Shown in pieces: positions 40,726 to 49,538 of a stretch of 49,892 nt of DNA. Every line of letters begins with the position of its first letter. Positions within the stretch are counted from its first letter, which is position 1. The stretch spans positions 1-49,892 of the forward strand of contig NZ_JAFFZN010000042.1 in NCBI RefSeq assembly GCF_017676385.1, read 5' to 3'. The notes below the pieces were generated by a model that searched no databases, was not told the origin of the DNA, and saw only the letters and a program-made list of their open reading frames with translations. Origin of the DNA: Streptomyces spirodelae (lineage in GTDB: Bacteria > Actinomycetota > Actinomycetes > Streptomycetales > Streptomycetaceae). The translations under genes were made by a program, and so were the position numbers.

Positions 40726-41844
40726 ATGCCCGAACTGCGTGTCGTGGCCGTCAGCAACGACGGCACACGACTGGTGCTCAAAGCTGCCGACAGCACGGAA
40801 TACACGCTTCCGATCGACGAGCGGCTGCGCGCCGCCGTCCGGAACGACCGGGCGCGGCTGGGCCAGATCGAGATCGAGGTGGAGAGCCACCTGCGGCCTC
40901 GCGACATCCAGGCCCGGATACGAGCCGGTGCCTCCGCTGAGGAGGTCGCGTCCCTCGCGGGTATCCCCGTCGACCGCGTACGCCGCTTCGAGGGCCCCGT
41001 GCTCGCCGAGCGCGCGTTCATGGCCGAGCGCGCCCGCAAGACCCCCGTGCGCCGCCCCGGCGAGAACGTCGGGCCGCAGCTCGGCGAGGCCGTCGCCGAG
41101 CGGCTGCTGCTGCGCGGCGCCGACAAGGACTCCGTGCACTGGGACTCCTGGCGGCGCGACGACGGCACCTGGGAGGTGCTGCTCGCCTACCGCGTCGCGG
41201 CCCAGCCCCACTCGGCGACCTGGACCTACGACCCGCCGCGCCGACTGGTGCAGGCAGTGGACGACGAGGCCAGGGCGCTCATCGGGGAGACCGACGACAC
41301 ACCGGAGCCCAGCTTCCCGTTCGTGCCCCGGATCGCCCGGCTGCCCCGGGAGCGTACGGACCGCGGCGAGCGCTCCGGCAGCGGCCGCCACGAGCTGGAG
41401 CCCGCGTCCCTGGCGCCAGCGCCCGGCGACGAGGACGAGCAGCTGCCGCCCGGCGTCGAGGACGGCAGCGGCACCCCGGACTCGCTGACCAGCCTCCTGG
41501 AGGCGGTGCCCAGCTTCCGGGGCGACCTGGTGGTCCCCGAGCCGAGGCCCGCCGGTGCGGACGAGGACGGCGAGGCCGCCGCCTCCGCCGAGACGGTCGA
41601 GGGCACCGACAGCGAGGGCGAGGAGGAGCAGGAGCCGGAGGCCGTGGAGCCCCCGGCGCCCGCCGCGAGCGCCGGGTCCGCGTACGCGGATGTGCTGATG
41701 CCGCGCTCGGTGGGTGCCCACCGGGACCGCCTCAAGGGCAACACCGACCGGCAGGCGGAGGCCGACGGCGTCCGACCGGGCCGCCGGGCGGCCGTGCCGA
41801 GCTGGGACGAGATCGTCTTCGGTACCCGCCGCAAGAAGGAATGA
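40726..41844 (+). CDS. sepH: SepH cell-division protein (DUF3071)
   Basis: A 372-residue protein that stimulates FtsZ assembly at septa in actinobacteria. The N-terminal DUF3071 region (about 1-175) begins MPELRVVAVSNDGTRLVLKA. It contains a helix-turn-helix-like segment, HLRPRDIQARIRAGASAEEV followed by ASLAGIPVDRVRRFEGPVLA, and then WRRDDGTWEVLLAYR. The remaining 200 residues are acidic, Pro-rich and low in complexity, as in known SepH, and end with a short conserved SWDEIVFGTRRKK. The ATG at 40726 has GGGAGG just upstream. It is a single-gene unit, with a long leader region before it and a strong hairpin after it. Confidence 0.93.
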   Translation: MPELRVVAVSNDGTRLVLKAADSTEYTLPIDERLRAAVRNDRARLGQIEIEVESHLRPRDIQARIRAGASAEEVASLAGIPVDRVRRFEGPVLAERAFMAERARKTPVRRPGENVGPQLGEAVAERLLLRGADKDSVHWDSWRRDDGTWEVLLAYRVAAQPHSATWTYDPPRRLVQAVDDEARALIGETDDTPEPSFPFVPRIARLPRERTDRGERSGSGRHELEPASLAPAPGDEDEQLPPGVEDGSGTPDSLTSLLEAVPSFRGDLVVPEPRPAGADEDGEAAASAETVEGTDSEGEEEQEPEAVEPPAPAASAGSAYADVLMPRSVGAHRDRLKGNTDRQAEADGVRPGRRAAVPSWDEIVFGTRRKKE

Positions 41845-41883
41845 AGCCGGGCGGCGGGGCTGAGGCCATCGCCCCGAGTTGCT

Positions 41884-41911
41884 GCGGACGTGTACGAGCG
41901 GACGTGTACGA
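41884..41911. repeat. 14-bp tandem duplication after sepH
   Basis: GCGGACGTGTACGA is repeated exactly at 41884-41897 and 41898-41911, directly before the terminator hairpin. It is probably a replication slippage product with no evident role. Confidence 0.7.
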
Positions 41912-41946
41912 GGGGGCGCTGCGCCTTTGGCGGTGCAGCGCCCCCT
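41911..41946. terminator. Hairpin terminator between convergent sepH and sulfurtransferase genes
   Basis: AGGGGGCGCTGC (41911-41922) and GCAGCGCCCCCT (41935-41946) form a perfect 12-bp stem; inner GCC/GGC bases extend it around a small loop. The location between convergent genes suggests a bidirectional terminator. Confidence 0.85.
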
Positions 41947-41973
41947 CATGCTCCCCTGGCGGGTTGGAACTTC

Positions 41974-42870
41974 TCAGCCCCGTTCGGGGCCCGTGGCCAC
42001 CGGACGGCGGCTGTCCGCCACCCACTCGCTCCAGGAGCCGACGTAGAGGGCCGCTTCGATGCCGGCCAGGTGGAGCGCCAGGACCTCCTGCGCCGCTGAG
42101 ACGCCGGAGCCGCAGTAGACCCCCACCTCCGTGCCGGAACCGGCGCCCAGGGCCTCGAACCGCTCGGCGAGGGCTGTCGCCGAGCGGAACGTACCGGCGT
42201 CGGTGAGGTTCTCCGTGGTGGGTGCGGAGACGGCCCCGGGGATGTGTCCGGCGACGGGGTCGATCGGCTCGACCTCCCCGCGGTAGCGCTCCGCGGCGCG
42301 CGCGTCCAGCAGCACGCCGCGCCGGGCCAGAGCCGCGGCCTCGTCCGCGTCCAGGGTGGGCATACGGCCCGGCGAGGGGGTGAAGTCGCCGGGATCCCCC
42401 AGCCTTCGGCCGGGAGGTGCCCCCAGCTCGGGCGTCTCGGTGCTGATCGGCAGCGCTTCCCCCGTCTCGGGGTCGCGGTAGCTCTGCCATGCCTCCAGGC
42501 CGCCGTCCAGGACCCGGACCTCCGGGTGGCCGGCCCAGCGCAGCAACCACCAGCAGCGGGCCGCCGCCCAGCCGCCGCCGAGGCCACCGGCGTCGTAGAC
42601 GACCACGGGGCGGCCGGTGGTGACGCCCGCGCGGCGCATGGCGTCGCCGAAGACCTCCAGCGGGGGCAGCGGGTGGCGGCCGGTTCCCTGTTCCGGCCGG
42701 CCGGCCAGTTCACTCTCCAGGTCGACATAGACGGCTCCGGGCAGGTGGCCCTTCTGGTACGCAGGCAGGCCCGGGGGGTCACCGGGCTTGTAGCGGACGT
42801 CGAGCAGCACGGGTGCCGCCGAGCCCGCGAGGTCGCTCGCGAGTGCCGGTACGGAGATGATGGCTGTCAT
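41974..42870 (-). CDS. Two-domain rhodanese sulfurtransferase
   Basis: A 298-residue thiosulfate/3-mercaptopyruvate-type sulfurtransferase. The N-terminal, inactive rhodanese domain has LLDVRYKPGDPPG, KGHLPGAVYVDLE and VVVYDAGGLGGG, with Asp where the Cys would be. The C-terminal domain has GVLLDARAAERYRGEVEPID, AGHIPGAVSAP and the active loop VYCGSGVSA with catalytic Cys. Such enzymes move sulfane sulfur to cyanide or thiols in the cytoplasm. The linker between the domains (LGAPPGRRLGDPG) is coded by a dispersed Streptomyces repeat that has entered in frame. The ATG at 42870 has GAAGATGG upstream. It converges with sepH and is divergent from the VOC gene. Confidence 0.92.
   Translation of the reverse strand: MTAIISVPALASDLAGSAAPVLLDVRYKPGDPPGLPAYQKGHLPGAVYVDLESELAGRPEQGTGRHPLPPLEVFGDAMRRAGVTTGRPVVVYDAGGLGGGWAAARCWWLLRWAGHPEVRVLDGGLEAWQSYRDPETGEALPISTETPELGAPPGRRLGDPGDFTPSPGRMPTLDADEAAALARRGVLLDARAAERYRGEVEPIDPVAGHIPGAVSAPTTENLTDAGTFRSATALAERFEALGAGSGTEVGVYCGSGVSAAQEVLALHLAGIEAALYVGSWSEWVADSRRPVATGPERG
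42395..42425. repeat. Dispersed GC-rich repeat inside the sulfurtransferase gene
   Basis: The segment contains CCCCCAGCCTTCGGCCGGGA and AGGTGCCCCC, a near-palindromic unit I recall as a frequent Streptomyces repeat. Here it lies in the coding sequence and keeps the frame, encoding the interdomain linker. Confidence 0.6.
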
Positions 42871-43095
42871 GGCGCCATCTTCGCGCAGTCGCCCGCTCGC
42901 CGGGCCGGGGGCCCGGCGACGGCACACGGATCGGGGATATTCGCCCGGAAGCGGCGAAAAGCGGCGCGGCCGGGGAGCGCGGCACGACAGGTGGTGACAG
43001 CATCTGCACTGGCGAGTAGTCACGGAGCACCGGCAAGGACGCCGGAGCACTTCCACCCGCACGACCGCATCGATGATGGTCAAGGAGCGAAGCAG

Positions 43096-43890
43096 ATGAC
43101 CGAGGCAGCGACTCGGCTACGGCACACGCCTGGCGCGCCCGCGTGGGCGAGCCTGATGGTGCACGGGCTGGAGGCCGGCACGGAGTTCTACCAGTCCCTG
43201 TTCGGCTGGGAGTTCCGGGCCGGGCCCCAGCAGTTGGGCCCTTATGTGCGGGCGGTCGCGGGTGGGCACGAGGTGGCGGGGCTGGGGAAGAAGGCGGACG
43301 GCAGACAGCTGCCGGTCGCGTGGCTGCCGTATCTGGCCACGGCGGACGCCGACGAGACGGCGTCAGCGGTCCGTTCCTACGGTGGCACGGTCGCGGTGGG
43401 CCCGCTGGACGCGGAGTCCGCCGGGCGGATGGCCATCGTCTCTGATCCGCACGGTGCCCCGTTCGGGCTGTGGCAGGACATGCACGTTCCGGGCCTGGGG
43501 ACGGCGCCGCGGGGCACGTTGGGCGCTCCGGTCTGGTTCGAACTCGTCACCCGGGAGACGGGTTCGGTGGTCAAGTTCTACCAAGCGGTGTTCGGTTACG
43601 AGGTGGAGAGCATCGAGGCGCCGGGCTTCGACTATCTGACCCTGTGCACGGACGGTGCGCCGGTGGCCGGTATCCACGGTGTGGGTGACGCGTTGCCGCG
43701 CGACCGTGGGCCGCACTGGCGTACGTACTTCGCGGTGGAGGACCCGGACGGGATGGCGGACCGGGCCGAGGGGCTGGGCGGCCATGTGGTGCGCGGGCCC
43801 GACGACTCACCGTACGGACGCCTGGCGACGCTCGCCGACCCGGAGGGTGCGCACTTCAGTGTGATCCGGCCCGTCGCAGCGGATCGCTGA
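43096..43890 (+). CDS. Tandem VOC-domain protein (glyoxalase/bleomycin resistance fold)
   Basis: A 264-residue protein with two vicinal-oxygen-chelate domains. Domain 1 (about 15-125) has PAWASLMVHGLEAGTEFYQS, 'LFGWEF' and 'AIVSDPHGAPFGLWQ'. Domain 2 (about 140-258) has VWFELVTRETGSVVKFYQAV, 'FGYEVE' and 'LATLADPEGAHFSVIRP'. The acidic residue of the usual metal site is not clear in the ends of either domain, so enzymatic activity is uncertain. Proteins of this type in Streptomyces are often annotated as hydroxylases or glyoxalases without proof. The ATG at 43096 has AAGGAG nearby. It overlaps the 3' end of the convergent thymidine kinase gene by 35 bp. Confidence 0.88.
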   Translation: MTEAATRLRHTPGAPAWASLMVHGLEAGTEFYQSLFGWEFRAGPQQLGPYVRAVAGGHEVAGLGKKADGRQLPVAWLPYLATADADETASAVRSYGGTVAVGPLDAESAGRMAIVSDPHGAPFGLWQDMHVPGLGTAPRGTLGAPVWFELVTRETGSVVKFYQAVFGYEVESIEAPGFDYLTLCTDGAPVAGIHGVGDALPRDRGPHWRTYFAVEDPDGMADRAEGLGGHVVRGPDDSPYGRLATLADPEGAHFSVIRPVAADR

Positions 43891-44572
43891 GCCCGCGCCC
43901 CGGCGGCACCTTCGGTGCGGAGGTGGGCTCGTCGACCGGCAGGACGTCCGGCGAGAGCGCTCCCGCGCCCGCCGAGGCCGCCGTGAGCCGCCTGCGGTGG
44001 TGGCGCCGGCACAGCACCTCGTAGCCGACCTCACCGCTGGGTTCGCCCACGTCGCCCACCACCACCTGGGCTCCCTCGACCACCATCCGGCCGCCGACCG
44101 TCCGCGCGTTGTGCGTGGCGCGCGCTCCGCACCAGCACAGCGCCTCCACCTGGAGCGTCTCCAGCCGGTCGGCCAGCTCCATCAGCCGCTGGGAGCCGGG
44201 GAAGAGGCGGGTGCGGAAGTCGGTGGCGATGCCGAACGCGTAGACGTCGATGCCCAGGTCGTCGACGACGCGGGCGAGCTGCTCGACCTGCTCGGGCGCC
44301 AGGAACTGCGCCTCGTCCACGATCACGTAGTCCGTGCGCCCTCCGGCGGTCAGATGGCGGACCAGGTGGTGCTGGAAATCGAGGTCCTCGGCCACTTCGA
44401 CGGCCTCGGCGACCAGGCCGAGCCGGGAGGAGAGCCTGCCGGTGCCCGCGCGGTCGTTGCGGGTGAAGATCATGCCCTGGAGGCCGCGCGCCGAGCGGTT
44501 GTGCTCGATCTGGAGCGCGAGCGTGCTCTTTCCGCAGTCCATCGTCCCGGAGAAGAACACCAGCTCTGGCAT
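43856..44572 (-). CDS. tdk: Thymidine kinase (type II)
   Basis: A 238-residue cytoplasmic kinase of the pyrimidine salvage pathway. The P-loop is SGTMDCGKST (8-17). The catalytic region is VIVDEAQFLAPEQ with Glu87, and the lasso loop follows GIATDFRTRLFPGSQRL. Zinc ligands are Cys146 and Cys148 (LCWCGARATHNAR) and Cys188 with a His of CRRHH. About 40 further residues rich in Ala, Pro and Ser extend the C-terminus beyond the family norm. This tail overlaps the convergent VOC gene. The ATG at 44572 follows a GC-rich hairpin region. It makes dTMP from thymidine and so complements dUTPase encoded elsewhere in the window. Confidence 0.94.
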   Translation of the reverse strand: MPELVFFSGTMDCGKSTLALQIEHNRSARGLQGMIFTRNDRAGTGRLSSRLGLVAEAVEVAEDLDFQHHLVRHLTAGGRTDYVIVDEAQFLAPEQVEQLARVVDDLGIDVYAFGIATDFRTRLFPGSQRLMELADRLETLQVEALCWCGARATHNARTVGGRMVVEGAQVVVGDVGEPSGEVGYEVLCRRHHRRRLTAASAGAGALSPDVLPVDEPTSAPKVPPGRGLSDPLRRAGSH

Positions 44573-44609
44573 GGGCGGTTCGGGCCTTTCTCGTGCGGTT
44601 CCTCGGGGG

Positions 44610-44650
44610 TGCCCCGCGGGCTCGGGCGGGCGCCCGCACTACGCGGGGCA
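44610..44650 (-). terminator. GC-rich hairpin between phosphodiesterase and thymidine kinase genes
   Basis: TGCCCCGCG (44610-44618) and CGCGGGGCA (44642-44650) form a perfect 9-bp stem around an inner GCGGGCGCCCGC palindrome. It lies in the 111-bp gap downstream of the phosphodiesterase stop, and may end or weaken transcription into tdk. Confidence 0.5.
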
Positions 44651-44683
44651 GGCGTGCGCGGGGTGGGTCGGAGGGGTTGTCGG

Positions 44684-45913
44684 TCAGCTGCGGACCTCCA
44701 GCAGCGGGACCAGTTGCTCAGCGGCGGTCGCGGAGCCGTGCATACCGATCAGCTCGGACTCCTTGGGCTCCCGCCGGGTCGCGACCACCGCGACGTCGTC
44801 GTGCATCGCAGCGACCACATCGCCGATCCTGCCGCGTACCCTCGGCTCGACGCCGGGCCCGAACCAGCCCAGTTCGATGGCCTCTTCGCGAGTGGCCACC
44901 CACGCCTGCTCGGCCAGCACCTCGCGCCAGACGGTGTGCACATCACCGGCGGCACCGGCGACGGCGTAGACGTGCCGCATCCGGCCCTCGCCGCCCAGGT
45001 GGGCGACGCCGGCGCTCAGCTCCCAGTCCTCGTCGAAGTCGATCCTGGCCTCGGGGGTGCCGGGGATGTCGACCATGCCGTGGTCGGCAGTGATGTAGAG
45101 CGCTGAGCGTGGCGGCAGCTGCTCGGCCAGCCGCTGCGCGAGCCGGTCGACGTACATCAGCTGGCCGCGCCAGGCGTCCGAGTCCATGCCGTAGCGGTGG
45201 CCGTTGCCGTCCAGCTCCGCGTAGTACGTGTAGACCAGGGTGCGGCCCGAGACGGCGAGGCGCTCGGCGGCCAGGTCCATGCGGTCCTCGGCCGAGAGCC
45301 GGCCCAGGAAGGTCCCGCCGGACAGTGCGATCTTGGTGAGCGGGGTGTGCTCGAAGTGCGGGGCCGTCACCTGGCAGGCGGCCACTCCCGCGGCCTCTGC
45401 CTGCTGGAAGACGGTGGGGTACGGCTGCCACACATGCGGTTCGGTCCAGGGCTGCCAGCGGAGCTGGTTCATCAGCCGGCCGGTGGCCGGGTCCAGAGCG
45501 GTGTAGCCGGGCAGTCCGTGCGCGCCGGGGACGCGACCGGTGCCGACGGAGGCCAGCGAGGTGGCCGTGGTGGAGGGGAAGCCCGAGGTGATCGGCTCCC
45601 CGGTGCCGGCGGTGGAGCTGGGGAGCAGCGAGGTGAGGAACGGCGCTTCCCCGGGGTGCGCCTTGAGGGCTTCCCAGCCCATGCCGTCCACCAGGAAGAC
45701 ACAGACGCGGTCGGCGGCCTCCAGCGGCAGTCCGGCCGTCATACCGGGGACACCCAGCCCGGCGGCGAGGGAGGGCAGCAGATCAGCCAGCGAGCCGGAG
45801 CCGTAGCGCGGGACGGGCGCGGTCCGGGGGTCGAGCGGGGTGCCCGGCACAGCGCTGCCGTGCGGGGTGTGCGGGGCCGTGGGGAGCGGGTGCGGGGTGT
45901 GCTCGAAGGTCAC
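44684..45913 (-). CDS. Alkaline phosphatase superfamily phosphodiesterase/pyrophosphatase
   Basis: A 409-residue protein of the nucleotide pyrophosphatase/phosphodiesterase group. Metal-binding and catalytic segments are CVFLVDGMGWEAL, FPSTTATSLASVGTG with the Thr nucleophile, and YYAELDGNGHRYG. YITADHGMVDIPG and a later RMRHVYA complete the set. No signal peptide is visible, so it is probably cytoplasmic. The first 35 residues are Pro/His/Thr-rich. Substrate is unknown. The GTG at 45913 overlaps the stop of the DUF5998 gene (GTGA), indicating translational coupling of the pair. Confidence 0.87.
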   Translation of the reverse strand: MTFEHTPHPLPTAPHTPHGSAVPGTPLDPRTAPVPRYGSGSLADLLPSLAAGLGVPGMTAGLPLEAADRVCVFLVDGMGWEALKAHPGEAPFLTSLLPSSTAGTGEPITSGFPSTTATSLASVGTGRVPGAHGLPGYTALDPATGRLMNQLRWQPWTEPHVWQPYPTVFQQAEAAGVAACQVTAPHFEHTPLTKIALSGGTFLGRLSAEDRMDLAAERLAVSGRTLVYTYYAELDGNGHRYGMDSDAWRGQLMYVDRLAQRLAEQLPPRSALYITADHGMVDIPGTPEARIDFDEDWELSAGVAHLGGEGRMRHVYAVAGAAGDVHTVWREVLAEQAWVATREEAIELGWFGPGVEPRVRGRIGDVVAAMHDDVAVVATRREPKESELIGMHGSATAAEQLVPLLEVRS

Positions 45914-46512
45914 TGCGGGGGTCCGACCCGGGTGGCGCCGGCGGTGGCCTCGGAGAGCGCCTGCGCGAAGGCGAGGGTCTGGCGGACGGTGTCCGGGCCG
46001 TCGCCAGCCTCGCTGACCCGCAGCGAGAGGTCGTCCGCCGTGGCGGAGCCCGTATAGCCGTGGTCGGCCTCGCAGTTGGGGTCGCCGCAGGTGGCGGGCT
46101 CCATGTCGAGGCGGGAGACGGCGCCCCAGCCGATGGTGAGGACGACCTCGCGGGGCAGGGTGCCGGGGGTGTAGGACTCGGGGTTGGCCACCACCCGGGA
46201 GAGCACGACGGAGGAGATCCGCTCCAGCTTCACGGACTCGGTCGAGGTAGTGGCGTAAGGGGAGGGCGAGGTGCCGTCGGCCGCTTGCTCGTCGGTGTGG
46301 CTGACGAGGAAGCGGGTGCGGGTGAGCACCAGGACCGTGACGTGGCGGCGGACCTCGTTGGAGTCGAACGTCGTCTCCTGATGCACGAGGTACGAGGCCA
46401 CGGGCTCCCCACCCACCGCCGCCTCGACAGCCTCGGCTACGAGGGCCGGGTAGTAGCCGCTGCGCTCGATCGCCTCACGCAGCCCCTGCGTCGTCGTACC
46501 GGTCTTCGCCAT
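45910..46512 (-). CDS. DUF5998 family protein
   Basis: A 200-residue actinobacterial protein. It has GLREAIERSGYYPALVAEAV, VASYLVHQETTFDSNEVRRH, VTVLVLTRTRFLVSHTDEQ and VVLTIGWGAVSRLDMEPATC. A small Cys-His cluster follows (CGDPNCEADHGY). The fold looks beta-rich, possibly PH-like; function is unknown. Two ATGs are close: 46521 and 46512. I choose 46512 (MAKTGTTTQGL) because AGGA is then nine bases away. It heads a leftward unit with the phosphodiesterase gene, overlapping it by four bases. Confidence 0.86.
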   Translation of the reverse strand: MAKTGTTTQGLREAIERSGYYPALVAEAVEAAVGGEPVASYLVHQETTFDSNEVRRHVTVLVLTRTRFLVSHTDEQAADGTSPSPYATTSTESVKLERISSVVLSRVVANPESYTPGTLPREVVLTIGWGAVSRLDMEPATCGDPNCEADHGYTGSATADDLSLRVSEAGDGPDTVRQTLAFAQALSEATAGATRVGPPQ

Positions 46513-46595
46513 GACAGCCATCCTAAGGGCCGTACGGCGACGCAGCCCCGGCCCGCTCCCCCCTGTACGCCACCGCGTACGCCGCCGCCGCGCCC

Positions 46596-49394
46596 TCAGT
46601 ACGCCGGGAGCCTACGGGCGCCCAGGTCGGGACGGGTTCCGGGGTCGGCGACACGGACAGCCGCGTCCAGTACCGTCACTCCTCGGGGCGCCACCACCAC
46701 CGGGTCGAGCTCGACGGCGACCACCTGCGGGTGATCGTCCATCAGCAGCGAGACCCGCAGCAGCACCTCCTCCAGCGCGGCGGTGTCCGAGGGCTCGGCC
46801 CCGCGCCAGCCGAACAGCAGCGGCGCCGAACGGATGGCGCGGACCAGCCCGGCGGCCTCCTTGTCGGTGACGGGCACCAGACGGTGCGCGGTGTCGCCCA
46901 GCAGTTCGGAGGGTGCCCCCGCCAGCCCGAAGGAGAGGACCGCGCCGATGGCCGGGTCGAGGGTCCCCCGTACCACGGTGCCCACCCCGCGCGGCGCCAT
47001 GGACTGCACCACCGGGCGCAGTTCCTCGGGAGCGCCGAGCGCCTCGGTCAGCTCCCCGTAGGCGCGGCGCAACCCCGCCTCCCCCGCGATGTCCAGCCGC
47101 ACCCCGCCCAGATCGGCGCGGTGCCGCAGGTGGGGGGCCGTCGTCTTGAGCGCAACGGGGAACCCCAGGGTGCGGGCCGCCGCCACGGCCGCGTCGGCGT
47201 CGGGCGCCGCGAGTGTGGGCTGGACGGCGATGCCGTAGCAGCGCAGCAGGCGTGCCGTCTCCTCGTCGGTGAGGGCACGGCCGCGGCCCGGGGCCAGGGG
47301 CGTGCAGCGGGCCAGCAGGTCAGCGGCCGCCGACTCGTCGACGTCCAGGTCGGGCACCTTGCCGGGGTCACCGGCTTCCGCTCGCCACCGGGAGTAGCGC
47401 ACGGCCTCCGACAGGGCGCGAGAGGCCCGCTCGGGCGTCGGATAGGAGGGCAGGCCGCGCCTGGACAGCGCCTTCTGCAGCCCCTCCATCGCCAGGTGCA
47501 CCACCGCGACCGGCTTGCGCGGGGCGCCCTCGGTGGCGGCGACGGCCTCGACGGCTTCCCGCAGCGCGTCGGCGAGGGCCTCGACATGGCCGTCGGGCAG
47601 GCTCTGGGGCGTGGCCACGTCGGTCGTCGTGCCGGGCGCGCCGCTCAGGTCCGTCGCGTCGCTCGCGTCGGTCGTGCCCGGCAGCTGTGTGGGGACGGTG
47701 GGGATGACGGTGACCAGCACGGCGTCGGTGGCCGCGTCGATGAGCGCCTCGCGCAGTGCCCGGCCGAAGTCGTCAGGAGCGGCCGAGGTGGGCAGCGCCA
47801 CGACGGGGCGCGGGCGCAGCCCGTCGGTGAGGCAGGCGTCGAACGTCAGCAGGCTCATCGCGTCGGTGTTGCCGAGGATGCCGACGTGCGGGCCAGCGGG
47901 CGGCGGCTGCTCGGCGAGGAGGACGCCGGTGTCCAGCAACTCGGTGAAGGTGTCGACCATCAGGACGCCCGCCTGGCGCAGCAGCGCGTAGACGGTGGCG
48001 TCGGGGGTGCGGGACGCCGGGGCCGCGTGGCCCGGCGGGGGTGCGCTGCCGCGCTGCCGGGCTCCCTTGACGACGACGACCGGCTTGCGTGCCGCGGTGC
48101 GCCGGGCGAGCCGGGTGAACTTGCGGGGGTTGCCGATGGACTCCAAGTACATGAGTACGACGTCGGTCGCCGCGTCCTCGTCCCAGTGCTGGAGCAGATC
48201 GTTGCCGGAGACGTCGGCGCGGTTGCCCGCCGAGACGAAGGAGGAGGGCCCGACGCCGCGCCGGTCGAGCCCGTCGAGCAGGGCGATGCCGATGGCACCG
48301 GACTGGGTGAAGACGCCGATCCTGCCGCGCGCCGGCATCCGCAGCGAGGGGGTCGCGTTGAGCCGTACGTCGTCCGCCGTGTTGATCAGTCCAAGGGCCC
48401 CGGGGCCGATCAGCCGCATCCCGTAGGAGCGGGCGAGCCGTACCAGCTCGCGCTGCTCGTCCCGGCCGACTCCTTCGGAGAGGACGGCCAGCCCCTGCAC
48501 GGCCGCCTCACCGCAGTCGCCGACGACGGTGTGCAGCTGGTCGGCGGGGACGGCGAGCACGGCCAGGTCGACGTGCTCGGGGATCTCCCTCACCGAACGG
48601 TGGCCCGGCACCCCGGCCGGCATGGCCGACGTCGCCCCGAGGTCCAGCGCGTGGTTGACCGCGTACAGCCGTCCGGGGAAGCCGCCGGTGAGCAGGCTCC
48701 CCAGGACCGCACGCCCCGCACCGCCGGGGGTACGGCTGACCCCCACGACGGCGACGGAACCGGGAGCCAGCAGCCGGGCGACGGACCGCGCCTCGGCACG
48801 CTGCTCACGGGCCCGCATGACGGCCAGCGAACGCTCGGTGGGCTCCAGGTCCAGGGTGAGGTGGACCGAACCGTCCTCGAAGCTGCGCTTCTGGGAGTAC
48901 CCGGCGTCCGTGAACACCTTGATCATCTTTGTGTTGGCGGGCAGCACCTCGGCCGCGAAGCGGCGGATGCCGCGCTCCCTGGCGACCGCACCGATGTGCT
49001 CCAGGAGCGCGGAGGCCACTCCCCTGCCCTGCTGGTCGTCGCGGACCAGGAAGGCCACCTCGGCCTCGTCGGCGGGCTCACCGGCCGGGCGGCCGAACTC
49101 GTCGATACGGTCGTAGCGGACCGTCGCGATGAACTCGCCGCCGATGGTCGCCGCGAGGCCGACACGGTCGACGTAGTCGTGGTGGGTGAAGCGGCGCACA
49201 TCGCGGTCGGACAGCCTGGGATAGGGCGCGAAGAACCGGTAGTACTTCGACTCGTCGGACACCTGCTCGTAGAAGCTGACCAGCCGCTCCGCGTCGTCGG
49301 GAGTGATCGGCCGGACCCGGGCCGTACCGCCGTCACGCAGCACGATGTCGGCTTCCCAGTGGGCCGGGTAGGCGCGCTCCTCGGGGCTCGGCAT
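46596..49394 (-). CDS. GNAT acetyltransferase fused to ADP-forming acyl-CoA synthetase-like protein
   Basis: A 932-residue protein lysine acetyltransferase-like fusion. The N-terminal GNAT domain (about 15-190) has VRPITPDDAERLVSFYEQ and the acetyl-CoA loop RDDQQGRGVASALLEHIG. A CoA-binding Rossmann domain (about 225-330: VAVVGVSRTPGGAGRAVLG) follows, then succinyl-CoA-synthetase-like domains (GVFTQSGAIGIALLDGLDRR, VSAGNRADVSGNDLLQ). A C-terminal ATP-grasp domain starts near 700 (LTDEETARLLRCYGIAVQPT). This GNAT-first order occurs in the Streptomyces Pat family, which acetylates acyl-CoA synthetases. The synthetase part may be regulatory rather than catalytic. The start is the ATG at 49394; its ribosome site is weak. 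It is divergent from ptsH. Confidence 0.9.
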   Translation of the reverse strand: MPSPEERAYPAHWEADIVLRDGGTARVRPITPDDAERLVSFYEQVSDESKYYRFFAPYPRLSDRDVRRFTHHDYVDRVGLAATIGGEFIATVRYDRIDEFGRPAGEPADEAEVAFLVRDDQQGRGVASALLEHIGAVARERGIRRFAAEVLPANTKMIKVFTDAGYSQKRSFEDGSVHLTLDLEPTERSLAVMRAREQRAEARSVARLLAPGSVAVVGVSRTPGGAGRAVLGSLLTGGFPGRLYAVNHALDLGATSAMPAGVPGHRSVREIPEHVDLAVLAVPADQLHTVVGDCGEAAVQGLAVLSEGVGRDEQRELVRLARSYGMRLIGPGALGLINTADDVRLNATPSLRMPARGRIGVFTQSGAIGIALLDGLDRRGVGPSSFVSAGNRADVSGNDLLQHWDEDAATDVVLMYLESIGNPRKFTRLARRTAARKPVVVVKGARQRGSAPPPGHAAPASRTPDATVYALLRQAGVLMVDTFTELLDTGVLLAEQPPPAGPHVGILGNTDAMSLLTFDACLTDGLRPRPVVALPTSAAPDDFGRALREALIDAATDAVLVTVIPTVPTQLPGTTDASDATDLSGAPGTTTDVATPQSLPDGHVEALADALREAVEAVAATEGAPRKPVAVVHLAMEGLQKALSRRGLPSYPTPERASRALSEAVRYSRWRAEAGDPGKVPDLDVDESAAADLLARCTPLAPGRGRALTDEETARLLRCYGIAVQPTLAAPDADAAVAAARTLGFPVALKTTAPHLRHRADLGGVRLDIAGEAGLRRAYGELTEALGAPEELRPVVQSMAPRGVGTVVRGTLDPAIGAVLSFGLAGAPSELLGDTAHRLVPVTDKEAAGLVRAIRSAPLLFGWRGAEPSDTAALEEVLLRVSLLMDDHPQVVAVELDPVVVAPRGVTVLDAAVRVADPGTRPDLGARRLPAY

Positions 49395-49538
49395 GGGGCC
49401 CAGCGTACGGCTCGGGGAGGGCGCCTGCTCAGGGATGCGCCAGTGCGTCGTATCGTCGCGGGAAGAACGCCGCAGCTTCCGCACCCGCGTCCGCGACCGC
49501 GTCCGCCGGTTCCTGGAGCACCTCGGCGACCGTGCAAG

